Of a stretch of 11,938 nucleotides of DNA, positions 1 through 6,879 are shown piece by piece. Both the position numbers and the translations under genes were made by a program. The notes under the pieces were generated by a model. That model worked only from the letters and a program-made list of their open reading frames with translations. It searched no databases and was not told where the DNA came from. Position 1 is the stretch's first letter. Each line of letters begins with the position of its first letter. The stretch is from an uncultured Pseudomonadota bacterium (lineage in GTDB: Bacteria > Pseudomonadota > Gammaproteobacteria > Burkholderiales > Eutrophovitaceae): assembly GCA_913057845.1 (NCBI GenBank), contig CAJXPC010000022.1, positions 1-11,938 on the forward strand. The letters are read 5' to 3'.

Positions 1-49
1 ACGAGATGTAGAGAGGTCTCGTGGGCTCGGAGATGTGTATAAGAGACAG
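1..49 (+). other. Residual Nextera i7 sequencing adapter (not genomic)
   Basis: The first 49 bases are the tail of the Illumina P7 primer (1-7), an 8-base index GTAGAGAG at 8-15 that I recall as Nextera N707, the read-2 adapter stem (16-30) and the 19-bp Tn5 mosaic end (31-49). Genomic sequence begins at position 50. The mosaic end is a library-preparation product and must not be annotated as a transposon end. Confidence 0.97.
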
Positions 50-51
50 AC

Positions 52-747
52 TGGACAATGGATGAGCCTCGTTACGTAGGCGTACCGGGCATGAATAGCA
101 TCGCAAGACATCTTGCTCAAGATTTAGATGTCAGGCTCAACACTAAAATCTCATCATTAAACCAGCTCGAAAAATGGCAATTAATCGACGAACAAGGTCT
201 GCGCTACGACAACTTTGAATCAGTCATATCTGCTTTACCTGCGCCTCAGGCACTGATGTTACTTCCTGAGAAATTCGCGCATCACGCTGAGATAAAAACG
301 ATTGAGATGCGTGGTTGCGTTTCTTTAATGCTTGGGTTTTCTAAACGTCTCCCCCTCGAATTTGATGCCGCGCATATTACCCATTCGGACATCAGCTGGA
401 TTGCCGTGAACAGTAACAAACCAGGACGTGGGGATTTTTTCACACTGATGGTGCATTCATCCGAGGCGTATGCCGAAGAAAATTTCACTACAGATCGACA
501 AAAAGTAATCAACCACTTATGTCATCAAACGAGTCAAATTTTAGGACACGATGTCAGTAATGCTGACTTCAAGACTGTTCACAGTTGGCGATATGCAAAT
601 AATTCCAATCGTGACACTTACCCGCCATTTGCAGATCATGACTTAAAGCTTGCCGCATGTGGGGACTGGTGCCTAGGGGGTCGTGTCGAAGGTGCCTTTA
701 CCTCTGCTCTCAACCTTGCTGAAGCCCTAAACAAGCGTGGCGACTGA
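52..747 (+). CDS. Renalase-like FAD-dependent oxidoreductase, 5' truncated
   Basis: This is the C-terminal part of a renalase-type NAD(P)/FAD-dependent amine oxidase-like protein (COG3380 family), about 231 codons. The reading frame is already open at the first genomic base, with Trp-Thr before the ATG at 58, so that ATG is internal and the N-terminal Rossmann dinucleotide-binding motif lies outside the contig. Family hallmarks seen, numbered from the ATG at 58, are RYVGVPGMNSI near residues 5-15, the ALPAPQA stretch near 60, WIAVNSNKPGR near 116-126, and the C-terminal flavin-contacting segment AACGDWCLGGRVEGAF near 200-215. Bacterial renalases oxidise off-pathway dihydropyridine isomers of NAD(P)H; whether this protein does so is inference. 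It ends with TGA at 745-747 and converges with the next gene. The family call is firm, the substrate is not. Confidence 0.87.
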   Translation, partial: WTMDEPRYVGVPGMNSIARHLAQDLDVRLNTKISSLNQLEKWQLIDEQGLRYDNFESVISALPAPQALMLLPEKFAHHAEIKTIEMRGCVSLMLGFSKRLPLEFDAAHITHSDISWIAVNSNKPGRGDFFTLMVHSSEAYAEENFTTDRQKVINHLCHQTSQILGHDVSNADFKTVHSWRYANNSNRDTYPPFADHDLKLAACGDWCLGGRVEGAFTSALNLAEALNKRGD

Positions 748-963
748 ATTCAACATCAATGCCAGCACAATGATTTCTCACTGTGCGAATACCACTCTAA
801 ATCATAACCGCAACTAGACCGTCAGAGCTTACTGCAGAGTAACACCGCCTATGCCACGGAATGCAGCAATGGTGATCGTTTTTTATGGACGACTGTCTTG
901 ACAACACCCACTGTGGTCACGCTGACATCCCTCTTTACTTTGAATCTTAGAACAGTAGATACC

Positions 964-1002
964 GTTTCTGTTGATTTTAGCAGTAACACTACCGACAGAA
1001 AC
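964..1002. repeat. Inverted repeat, 8-bp arms, convergent intergenic
   Basis: GTTTCTGT at 964-971 is the exact reverse complement of ACAGAAAC at 995-1002, with 23 nt between. It could form a stem-loop in either transcript of the convergent pair. No T-run follows closely, so it is not a textbook intrinsic terminator. Confidence 0.45.
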
Positions 1003-1019
1003 ATGATCAAAATGGGAGC

Positions 1020-1048
1020 TGACCTCATTCAAACTTTTTTAGAGGTCA
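1020..1048. repeat. Inverted repeat, 7-bp arms, possible weak terminator
   Basis: TGACCTC at 1020-1026 pairs with GAGGTCA at 1042-1048 across a 15-nt loop that holds a run of six T. It lies about 30 bases beyond the stop codon of the minus-strand hydrolase gene. It may mark the 3' end of that transcript, but the T-run is in the loop rather than after the stem, so a terminator role is only a guess. Confidence 0.35.
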
Positions 1049-1076
1049 CCGAGTAACGAGTTACATACTAAGATTT

Positions 1077-2030
1077 TTACTTGAGCCGATCAGAGTGTTT
1101 TGCCAAATAAAACCACTCCTGGTTGACCTGGGCCTTCGTATTCGGAAATACAATCCACCCATCCTGGTCCGCAGTTAACGCAGTGCCATCACGCCGGTGG
1201 GCAATGACCGTCCCGCGTTTAATTTCCTCAAAACTTAACCAATCTCGAGTAAAGCAATCATCAGGGTCAAGTCGATCGATAACCTGGTAAAGACGTATTA
1301 CCTCGGGTTCTGTAACGGGCTTAGGTTTCGTATCTGACGTCATACCCAGGTGCGCAAGTGTATTGCGTATTGCGGTGTACGCAGTCAGTGGCGCACCATC
1401 ATCCGCGTGTTGTCCACACTCAAGTGTCACTGCGATACCACCGCTGCGCCGCATGGTTTCCGTGGTGCCAACGCCATAATCAACGTGAGCCTCAACGCCC
1501 CGTGCTTGACGATCACGAACCCCTTGAGCATACGTCTCAAGCCAACCTTCAACAAATCGATCAGCCCCTAAGCGAAGTGCCAAACCTTCCTCCTGCTTAG
1601 CAAGCGCTATCGGCTCCAGAGCACCCGTATTATTGGATGCACCAATGAGTGCGAAGGGAATACCAGGCGCCTGAAACGAATGCAGATCAATCAACACATC
1701 GTGTTGCTCGAGCATCGGGCAAAGCACATTACAGATGGAATCTTCAAAGTCTTGCGGATTGTCGCTAACACGCATGTTGCGGTTCAGGTTTCGGTCACCG
1801 TGACGACGTTCGAGCTGGAATGCAAGTGGATTGGTGATCGGCACCATGGTGAGCGTGCCTTGCTCAATACACACTTCCCCACTTTCAATCTCTCGTTGTA
1901 AACGCTGCAGTGCTTCCGTCCCACAGGTCTCGTTTCCGTGCACAGCACCCAAGATGATTAGCTTTGGCCCAGACCGTAAACCGACAAACTGATGCACAGA
2001 CAAGCCGGTTGGTGTGCGAAGCTCCTTCAT
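1077..2030 (-). CDS. Succinylglutamate desuccinylase/aspartoacylase family zinc hydrolase
   Basis: This 317-residue protein is a member of the AstE/AspA branch of the M14 zinc carboxypeptidase fold, which removes acyl groups from N-acyl amino acids. The zinc site is visible: His31 and Glu34 in GAVHGNE, and His117 in DLHS. The substrate-binding signature DRNLNR is at 79-84, and the catalytic glutamate is probably Glu204 in TLECG. Length is usual for the family. A small C-terminal beta domain follows from about residue 240. The ATG at 2030 is preceded only by a weak GGTGGA-like Shine-Dalgarno. It lies 98 bases behind the peroxiredoxin gene on the same strand, with a probable terminator between, so it may be transcribed separately. 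The substrate (N-succinylglutamate, N-acetylaspartate or another N-acyl amino acid) cannot be fixed from sequence; no other arginine-succinyltransferase pathway genes are nearby. Confidence 0.87.
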   Translation of the reverse strand: MKELRTPTGLSVHQFVGLRSGPKLIILGAVHGNETCGTEALQRLQREIESGEVCIEQGTLTMVPITNPLAFQLERRHGDRNLNRNMRVSDNPQDFEDSICNVLCPMLEQHDVLIDLHSFQAPGIPFALIGASNNTGALEPIALAKQEEGLALRLGADRFVEGWLETYAQGVRDRQARGVEAHVDYGVGTTETMRRSGGIAVTLECGQHADDGAPLTAYTAIRNTLAHLGMTSDTKPKPVTEPEVIRLYQVIDRLDPDDCFTRDWLSFEEIKRGTVIAHRRDGTALTADQDGWIVFPNTKAQVNQEWFYLAKHSDRLK

Positions 2031-2078
2031 GATCCACCCATCATAATGTTTCGTATTGTTTCAATGTTCGAGTGATAC

Positions 2079-2112
2079 AAAAAAACCACACAACGAGGTT
2101 AGCTCTGCGTTG
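2079..2112 (-). terminator. Probable intrinsic terminator after peroxiredoxin gene
   Basis: Read on the minus strand, CAACG (2112-2108) pairs with CGTTG (2095-2091), and two further pairs form if one base is bulged. After a short spacer comes a run of seven T (2085-2079). The stem is short, so strength is uncertain, but the position just after the peroxiredoxin stop is right. Confidence 0.45.
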
Positions 2113-2128
2113 CGCGGCGTACCTGATA

Positions 2129-2782
2129 TTAATTAGGTAACTTAGCTTTTCTGAGATACGGCGTTAACGTCTCAAAACTACCGAACTTTGCCTTAGCATC
2201 TTCGTCGCTGACGGCCGCAGGTATCACAACATCCTCACCCACTTGCCAGTTAGCTGGGGTCGCCACACCGTGTGCTGCAGACGTTTGAAGCGCGTCAAGT
2301 GCTCTGAGAACCTCTGCAAAGTTACGACCCACTGTCATCGGATAGGTCATGGTGAGCTTGAGTTGCTTATCGGGTCCGATAATAAAAACTGAGCGCACGG
2401 TGGCACTGTGAGCCGGCGTTCGACCATCGGGCAGGTATGCTTCAGCAGGTAACATATCAAACGCTTTCGATACGGCAAGATTGTCATCAGCGATAATTGG
2501 AAACTCAGGCTTTGCACCACCCACCTTTTCAATATCTTTTTTCCAATTTCGATGATCCTCTGCGCTATCTACCGAAATACCAATCACTTTGGTACTGCGT
2601 TTGTCCCACTCACTCTTGAGTTGCGCAACCGCGCCAAACTCAGTGGTACATACGGGCGTGAAGTCCTTCGGATGTGAAAACAGTATCGTCCAGCTCTCAC
2701 CCACGAAGTCATGCAGTGAGGTCTTACCCTCATCAGTTTCCACGTCTAAATTAGGTATTGTGTCGTTGATCCTTAAACTCAT
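2129..2782 (-). CDS. 1-Cys peroxiredoxin (Prx6 subfamily)
   Basis: This 217-residue cytoplasmic thiol peroxidase reduces hydrogen peroxide and alkyl hydroperoxides. The active-site motif PxxxTxxC is present as P38, T42 and the peroxidatic Cys45, with the conserved supporting Arg130. Cys45 is the only cysteine in the protein, so this is a true 1-Cys enzyme needing an external thiol reductant. The C-terminal extension with TPANWQVGEDVVIP near 175-188 is typical of the Prx6 group, and the length matches. The ATG at 2782 has a clear AGGAG (2789-2793) six bases upstream. A candidate promoter lies at 2825-2854. It is transcribed divergently from the secreted-protein gene at 3038. The family assignment is secure; physiological electron donor and peroxide preference are unknown. 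Confidence 0.95.
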   Translation of the reverse strand: MSLRINDTIPNLDVETDEGKTSLHDFVGESWTILFSHPKDFTPVCTTEFGAVAQLKSEWDKRSTKVIGISVDSAEDHRNWKKDIEKVGGAKPEFPIIADDNLAVSKAFDMLPAEAYLPDGRTPAHSATVRSVFIIGPDKQLKLTMTYPMTVGRNFAEVLRALDALQTSAAHGVATPANWQVGEDVVIPAAVSDEDAKAKFGSFETLTPYLRKAKLPN

Positions 2783-2824
2783 ATTTTTCTCCTGTCATGT
2801 CGCACTTAAACTACAAAATACACA

Positions 2825-2854
2825 CTTATCATGCCGCTAAGATAACTTTGTCAT
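2825..2854 (-). promoter_or_regulatory. Candidate sigma-70 promoter of the peroxiredoxin gene
   Basis: On the minus strand ATGACA (2854-2849) resembles -35 and GATAAG (2830-2825) resembles -10, with 18 bases between. Transcription would start near 2818, giving a leader of about 36 bases before the ATG at 2782. Matches are 5/6 and 4/6; another promoter could exist in this AT-rich region. Confidence 0.35.
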
Positions 2855-2910
2855 TCTCTCGCATTTCAAATTTAAAATCATCTATTACCCCACCTAAATC
2901 ATGAAACGTT

Positions 2911-2942
2911 GCCGGAATCGTTGATTTCCGGAGATTTCCGGC
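2911..2942. repeat. Clustered CCGGAAATC half-sites in the divergent intergenic region
   Basis: GCCGGAA at 2911-2917 is perfectly complementary to TTCCGGC at 2936-2942. A third copy of the half-site lies between them, because GATTTCCGG occurs at 2923-2931 and again at 2933-2941, exactly 10 bp apart (one helical turn). A palindrome TGAATTCA follows at 2943-2950. The region is between divergent genes starting at 2782 and 3038, so a regulator binding here could control either. The regulator is not identifiable from sequence. Confidence 0.4.
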
Positions 2943-3037
2943 TGAATTCAACCGATTCACCTCAAATCTATATATATTGGGGCTGTTCGTTGGACAAACA
3001 CCCGTAAAGTCTGTAACTCGACAACAAGGAGTGTCAC

Positions 3038-3643
3038 ATGATGGGATCGTCAATATTATTATTACGCTGCTTGCTGCTTACGTGTTTGGCCGGCTTCATA
3101 AGCCCCCACGCGAACGCCCAATTCAATACGTCACTTACAGATTCCATCTATCACCAACCTTGGATATTGCACAATAAAATCCTCGATCAGTTACCAGAGT
3201 CTCAACTCAGGATGCTGCGTGAAAACACAGATGCCGAACTGGGACGGACCTTAATTTATTTGGATACAGATGCTAAATATTTTAAAAATCAGGTCCTTGA
3301 AGCAATAAACCAATTATTTGGCTTCCCACAATTCTCAGAAATGGCGGGAGAAGTATCTAAGAACTGGAGTGAAACACTCTTGAGAGTAGATGGAAACCTA
3401 AAGGTGATTTACGAACAGCTGGGGATCCAAGACGATCCATCCGTACGTGAAGCGCACGCAACCACTCAAATCCTCATTGAGGCCTTAGCCAAACAACAGC
3501 CTTTCGAAAAAGATGTTTTCAATTCGCTTGGCAGAGGTGTGAGAGAGTTAGCAGTCAGCATGGCAAACCGTTGGTGGCTTGGTTCAGAAGGACTGACGAC
3601 GCTCGTTACAAAAATTAATGGCCCAGATCTTTCGCAGGATTAA
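3038..3643 (+). CDS. Small secreted protein of unknown function
   Basis: This 201-residue protein belongs to no family I recognise. Residues 1-27 form a standard signal peptide: a short n-region, hydrophobic ILLLRCLLLTCLAGF, and a likely cleavage after Ala-Asn-Ala27 before Gln28, so the mature product of about 174 residues is predicted periplasmic or secreted. The cysteines (11 and 16) lie only in the signal segment, and the context LLTC is a poor lipobox. The mature part looks mainly alpha-helical, with amphipathic stretches and few glycines. The start at 3038 is chosen over the ATG at 3041 because AAGGAG (3026-3031) is six bases upstream. It is divergent from the peroxiredoxin gene and followed after 70 bases by the dioxygenase gene, which appears to have its own promoter. 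Coding status is well supported by the Shine-Dalgarno and signal peptide; function is unknown. Confidence 0.75.
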   Translation: MMGSSILLLRCLLLTCLAGFISPHANAQFNTSLTDSIYHQPWILHNKILDQLPESQLRMLRENTDAELGRTLIYLDTDAKYFKNQVLEAINQLFGFPQFSEMAGEVSKNWSETLLRVDGNLKVIYEQLGIQDDPSVREAHATTQILIEALAKQQPFEKDVFNSLGRGVRELAVSMANRWWLGSEGLTTLVTKINGPDLSQD

Positions 3644-3651
3644 GGTAGCGC

Positions 3652-3686
3652 TTCAGAAAAGCTCTGTACTGAGCTTATAATGTACT
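3652..3686 (+). promoter_or_regulatory. Consensus -10 promoter with dyad in the spacer
   Basis: A perfect TATAAT lies at 3676-3681, with TTCAGA (3652-3657) as -35 candidate 18 bases upstream. The spacer is almost filled by a perfect inverted repeat, AAGCTC (3659-3664) and GAGCTT (3671-3676), which would suit a repressor operator. TGTACT is repeated directly at 3665-3670 and 3681-3686. It serves the dioxygenase gene starting at 3714; transcription would begin near 3688. Confidence 0.5.
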
Positions 3687-3713
3687 CCTTAGCTTTTTTA
3701 AAGATGGTTACCC

Positions 3714-4484
3714 TTGAAAAGAAAACTGCATAAATCCAATCTAGAACCCAATTTCACTGCGATCGAGCAAGTCGAACAGATCATCAAACAACGGGGCTAC
3801 GCGAACATCGATCCGAGTGCCCTCATGGGATTATTTAATACTGCGCCAAAAGAACTGCAAGAGCTGTCTGACTCATGGCACCATCTGACAACAGATGAGT
3901 ACTTAAAAGACGGGGGCAAGTACAGAAAGCGCCGACACGCAAGTCTAGAGATCAGCACTTCTGACTTACACGTAGTCCCACAACGGGCCCACTGGCAACC
4001 CACGACCTACAACGCGCTTCATGGCGGCATGCACCGATGGTTCGACCCAATTACTACAGATGTTTTGTCCTCACAGTTCTTCAAAGAGTTACTCATGTGG
4101 TTGGCCAAGTTAGCTTCCCGCATAGATGGCGAAAAGCTCTGGTATAGCGAAGCACATCAATTTCGTATTGACACGACCAACGGCATTGGTCGACCGACCC
4201 CAGAGGGCGCGCATCGAGACGGCGTCGACTGGGTTGCCCTATGCCTTATTGAGAGAAAGAACGTGACCGGCGGCGAAACTCATGTATTCGAAGTCGATAC
4301 ACCCAATGGACAACGATTCACCATGTCTCAACCATGGAGCCTCCTCATACTCGACGACAGGCGAGTCATCCATGAGACGACTCCAATTCAGCCCGACGGT
4401 GTAAATGGGTGGAGAGACACACTTGTGATCACACTGAGGGCTGACGGCTTTCTCGAAGAGACCTCTGCAGAAGAAAAACTATAG
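3714..4484 (+). CDS. 2-oxoglutarate/Fe(II) dioxygenase, free amino acid hydroxylase type
   Basis: This 256-residue protein fits the 2OG-Fe dioxygenase family (2OG-Fe_Oxy_2, related to L-isoleucine 4-hydroxylase), which hydroxylates free amino acids using 2-oxoglutarate and oxygen. The iron triad is visible: His167 and Asp169 in AHRDG, and His220 in RRVIHETTP. Arg234 in GWRDTLVIT is placed to bind the 2-oxoglutarate carboxylate, and GGETHVF (186-192) is the conserved strand between. Length matches the family. The only possible start between the in-frame TAA at 3699 and the conserved region is TTG at 3714; the ATG at 3704 is out of frame. The Shine-Dalgarno is weak, so translation may be modest. 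The gene appears to be monocistronic. The target amino acid cannot be read from the sequence. Confidence 0.85.
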   Translation: MKRKLHKSNLEPNFTAIEQVEQIIKQRGYANIDPSALMGLFNTAPKELQELSDSWHHLTTDEYLKDGGKYRKRRHASLEISTSDLHVVPQRAHWQPTTYNALHGGMHRWFDPITTDVLSSQFFKELLMWLAKLASRIDGEKLWYSEAHQFRIDTTNGIGRPTPEGAHRDGVDWVALCLIERKNVTGGETHVFEVDTPNGQRFTMSQPWSLLILDDRRVIHETTPIQPDGVNGWRDTLVITLRADGFLEETSAEEKL

Positions 4485-4633
4485 CTTTAAATCTATTTTT
4501 CGGCCAACAATCATCGTATCCATAGCGGCGCTCACACCACGGTATGGTTAGATGGAAATTATTTACCTACTCCAATCGTAGTATCCTCTTGGCATAACCT
4601 CTTTTAATAGCACTCCGCAACCCTTATTACTTC

Positions 4634-5062
4634 ATGCTAAATATTTCCTGGGTTTGTCAGCACACGTGGAAGCGAGCAGCCCACAATACGATGTGGTGTC
4701 TTGCTGGTTGTTCTATCGGTGACTTTGGAACAATTGCCTATGCTCAGTGGACGGCATTAACGTGGCCTGTGTGGCAAATCATGCTGCTTGCCATTATTAA
4801 TGGCCTTCTGACCTCAATAGCCCTGGAAACATTAATTCTCACAAAACAAATGTCTCTATCAGTTGCGTTCAAAACAGCAATCGGTATGTCTTTGATCTCG
4901 ATGGTCGCAATGGAAACGGCTATGAACTTAATCGATGTTCTGTTAACCGGTGGCGCGATGTTAACCTGGTGGGTCATCCCGCCCATGTTGTTCGCTGGGT
5001 TTTTGGCCCCTCTACCCTACAACTATTGGCGACTGAAAGCGCTCGGCAAGGCGTGCCACTGA
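4634..5062 (+). CDS. DUF4396 domain integral membrane protein
   Basis: This 142-residue protein matches the DUF4396 family along its whole length. Characteristic stretches are NTMWCLAGCSIGDFGTI (18-34), the block NGLLTSIALETLIL (56-69), GMSLISMVAMETAMNL (84-99), and the C-terminal LPYNYWRLKALGKACH ending at residue 142. About four transmembrane helices are predicted (roughly 20-38, 44-66, 78-101, 107-127). The conserved Cys22, Cys26 and the terminal Cys141-His142 pair could bind a metal or heme, but the family has no established function that I know of. The ATG at 4634 lacks a recognisable Shine-Dalgarno; no alternative start exists between it and an in-frame TAA at 4595, and starting at Met20 would lose the conserved N-terminus. 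It converges with the minus-strand operon across a large palindrome. Confidence 0.88.
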   Translation: MLNISWVCQHTWKRAAHNTMWCLAGCSIGDFGTIAYAQWTALTWPVWQIMLLAIINGLLTSIALETLILTKQMSLSVAFKTAIGMSLISMVAMETAMNLIDVLLTGGAMLTWWVIPPMLFAGFLAPLPYNYWRLKALGKACH

Positions 5063-5103
5063 CCTGATCTCACGAAAGCCATTCGTTTAAAGCGACAACA
5101 AGC

Positions 5104-5143
5104 GATTAATAAGTTATCAATGATTGATTACTTATTTGTAATC
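5104..5143. repeat. Long imperfect palindrome at a convergent gene boundary
   Basis: A 40-base near-palindrome. GATTA (5104-5108) pairs with TAATC (5139-5143), ATAAGT (5109-5114) with ACTTAT (5130-5135), and ATCAA (5116-5120) with TTGAT (5124-5128), leaving a 3-base loop TGA, one T/T mismatch and a 3-base bulge. That is 16 pairs. The arms include the last codons and the TAA stop (5130-5128) of the minus-strand phosphorylase gene. It lacks a flanking T-run, so it is more likely an mRNA 3'-end stabiliser or a bidirectional weak terminator than a classical terminator. Confidence 0.6.
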
Positions 5144-6879
5144 CAAACTGTTTGATAAGGGTCAAGCCCCATTTCGCTTTGATGCGAGAGCAATCGCGCC
5201 CCACCAATAAGATCTCGCCAGCTTTCAATCTCGATTAAGTTTAAGTCCGCAAGCTGTAATCTCTTAGCAGTAGACGTTAAATTCGTAATCGCGAAAACGC
5301 TCTGTCCACGATCTTGACTTTGACGCCAAACCCCAAAATAATCTCGACCCAGTTGAAGCGTGAATTGTGTGGCATTAGGATGAAATGCAGCCTGAGCAGC
5401 CCTCATTTTAATTAAGGTTTTAAGCGTATCGAATAGTATGTGCTCACGGGTATGCGTGCTGCTCAAACGTGAATCAATGAATGCTTTGGTATGTTTTTTT
5501 CGATTAATCCGTCGATTAATACCCGAAGTGGATACTTCATCCAGATCATTCTCGGTTGCCAACAGAGAGTTAATATATAACGCAGGAACCCCCTCCAAAC
5601 TGAACATGACTAAATGAGCTGCGATAAATCTTTGCATCGCGTAACGACCATTGGGGTCGACATCCGTTTTCTCAAGCGCACTGTATAAGGTGATATTTGC
5701 CTCATAAATCTTTTTCGTTCCATCCTGCATCGTGCGCCAAGTGAATAGACTGCCGTTTTGTTCTAAGCGTTGAACAAGATTTTCGCGCGCATCATCATCA
5801 AGTAAACCCTCCGTGGGCCGAAGGCCAAAACCATCATGCGAAGCTAAAAAATTCAAATAACTGTTCCCCAAAAGTGCTGGCGGCATACTCATAGCCCAGC
5901 GCCTCAGCACATTAGAGTCACCGGTTAAGAGCGTGTGTAGTAATAACGGGGGCAGCGGGAAATTATAGATCCAATGCGCCTCATTTCCATTGCCAAAATA
6001 ACTCAGATTTTCTTGATTGGGCAGATTGGTCTCCGTGACAATCACCACATCGTCCGCATACGCATCACAGATATACCTGATGAGTTTGATAATGGCATGC
6101 GTCTGACTGAGGTTCAAACAAGTGGTACCAGAACGCTTCCATAAAAACCCCACAGCGTCGAGCCTCAATACAGAAACACCATGATTGATAAAATCAAGAA
6201 TGACATTTAAAAAATACTCAAGTACTGCTGGATTGGTAAAATCGTAGTCCACTTGATCTTCGCTGAACGTACACCAAACCACTCTCTCAGCTGACTTGGT
6301 GGTCACCGTCAGAAGTAACGGATGTCCCCTTGGACGAATCACCCGAGAGACGTCAAAGTCTTCGTTAACAGTCAGAAAAAAACTGTTTCCAGGTTCCTCA
6401 TCATTTAGAAACTGCTGAAATAACGGACTGGATTGAGCGCCATGGTTAAGGACTAGATCAGCCATAACCCGGTATTTTTTTGAGAGCGAGGTGACATCAG
6501 CCCACGCACCCAGTGACGCATCCACGCGCTCGTGATCCGAAACGGCAAATCCATCGTCCCCACTTGACGGAAAAAATGGCAGTATATGTATGGTGCTGAC
6601 AACACCATGAAGATATGTATCGCAAAAACGACCTAAAGATACAATGGGAGAGAGCCCCTCCTCCGTCACTGAATCAGCATAGCTGATCAGCACACACGTC
6701 CCTTGATCCCATTTCTCCAGGTTCGGGTTTACACGCTCGGCACCTGTCGTCAGTCGAGTACTGATTCGAGCAGTAAGGGCTGATAACTCATCACTCCACT
6801 CGTCTTTATAAATTTCTTTTAACCAACGCAGAATCGATTCACTGATTAAGGCCTTGTCTCGATCATCGTAGTTCTGCAT
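5128..6879 (-). CDS. GH13_18 sugar phosphorylase, probable glucosylglycerate phosphorylase
   Basis: This 583-residue cytoplasmic enzyme is of the sucrose phosphorylase subfamily of GH13. All alpha-amylase clan motifs are present: DLVLNH (141-146), RLDAVGF with nucleophile Asp241, VTETN with acid/base Glu283, and SHDGFG with transition-state stabiliser Asp349. The subfamily marker INRRINRKKH (454-463) is also seen. The family phosphorolyses sucrose, sucrose-6-phosphate, glucosylglycerol or glucosylglycerate to glucose-1-phosphate. Here the gene overlaps gpgS by 17 bases in a glucosylglycerate biosynthesis operon, so glucosylglycerate is the likely substrate, giving glucose-1-phosphate and glycerate. 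Length exceeds the roughly 500 residues of classical sucrose phosphorylase and fits the glucosylglycerate group. The start at 6879 is supported by the overlap; its Shine-Dalgarno (AGAGAAAG) is poor, consistent with coupling. Subfamily is firm; substrate is inferred from context. Confidence 0.9.
   Translation of the reverse strand: MQNYDDRDKALISESILRWLKEIYKDEWSDELSALTARISTRLTTGAERVNPNLEKWDQGTCVLISYADSVTEEGLSPIVSLGRFCDTYLHGVVSTIHILPFFPSSGDDGFAVSDHERVDASLGAWADVTSLSKKYRVMADLVLNHGAQSSPLFQQFLNDEEPGNSFFLTVNEDFDVSRVIRPRGHPLLLTVTTKSAERVVWCTFSEDQVDYDFTNPAVLEYFLNVILDFINHGVSVLRLDAVGFLWKRSGTTCLNLSQTHAIIKLIRYICDAYADDVVIVTETNLPNQENLSYFGNGNEAHWIYNFPLPPLLLHTLLTGDSNVLRRWAMSMPPALLGNSYLNFLASHDGFGLRPTEGLLDDDARENLVQRLEQNGSLFTWRTMQDGTKKIYEANITLYSALEKTDVDPNGRYAMQRFIAAHLVMFSLEGVPALYINSLLATENDLDEVSTSGINRRINRKKHTKAFIDSRLSSTHTREHILFDTLKTLIKMRAAQAAFHPNATQFTLQLGRDYFGVWRQSQDRGQSVFAITNLTSTAKRLQLADLNLIEIESWRDLIGGARLLSHQSEMGLDPYQTVWITNK

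Larger units (their letters stand above)
748..1076. other. Non-coding gap between convergent genes
   Basis: I see no credible gene on either strand in this 329-base gap between the stop codons of two convergent genes. It contains two perfect inverted repeats (964-1002 and 1020-1048), annotated separately, and a T-run at about 880-885 with no good stem in front of it. No tRNA-like or promoter-like structure was recognised. Confidence 0.6.

Noticed and set aside
58..60. ATG at 58 as the true start of the renalase-like gene
   Set aside because: The frame is open upstream to the contig edge and the N-terminal FAD-binding region of the family is missing, so the gene is truncated.
2829..3053. Minus-strand frame of 74 codons in the divergent intergenic region
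   Set aside because: It overlaps the start of the well-supported secreted-protein gene, has no good Shine-Dalgarno, a cysteine-rich unlikely N-terminus, and occupies the presumed promoter region.
4589..4608. TTGGCA with TTTAAT upstream of the DUF4396 gene as a promoter
   Set aside because: The two elements are only 8 bases apart, too close for sigma-70, and there is no GC at the -12 position for sigma-54.
5128..6879. Sucrose utilisation role (classical sucrose phosphorylase)
   Set aside because: No sucrose transporter, regulator or fructokinase nearby; overlap with gpgS and the longer length favour glucosylglycerate, although the sequence motifs alone do not exclude sucrose.
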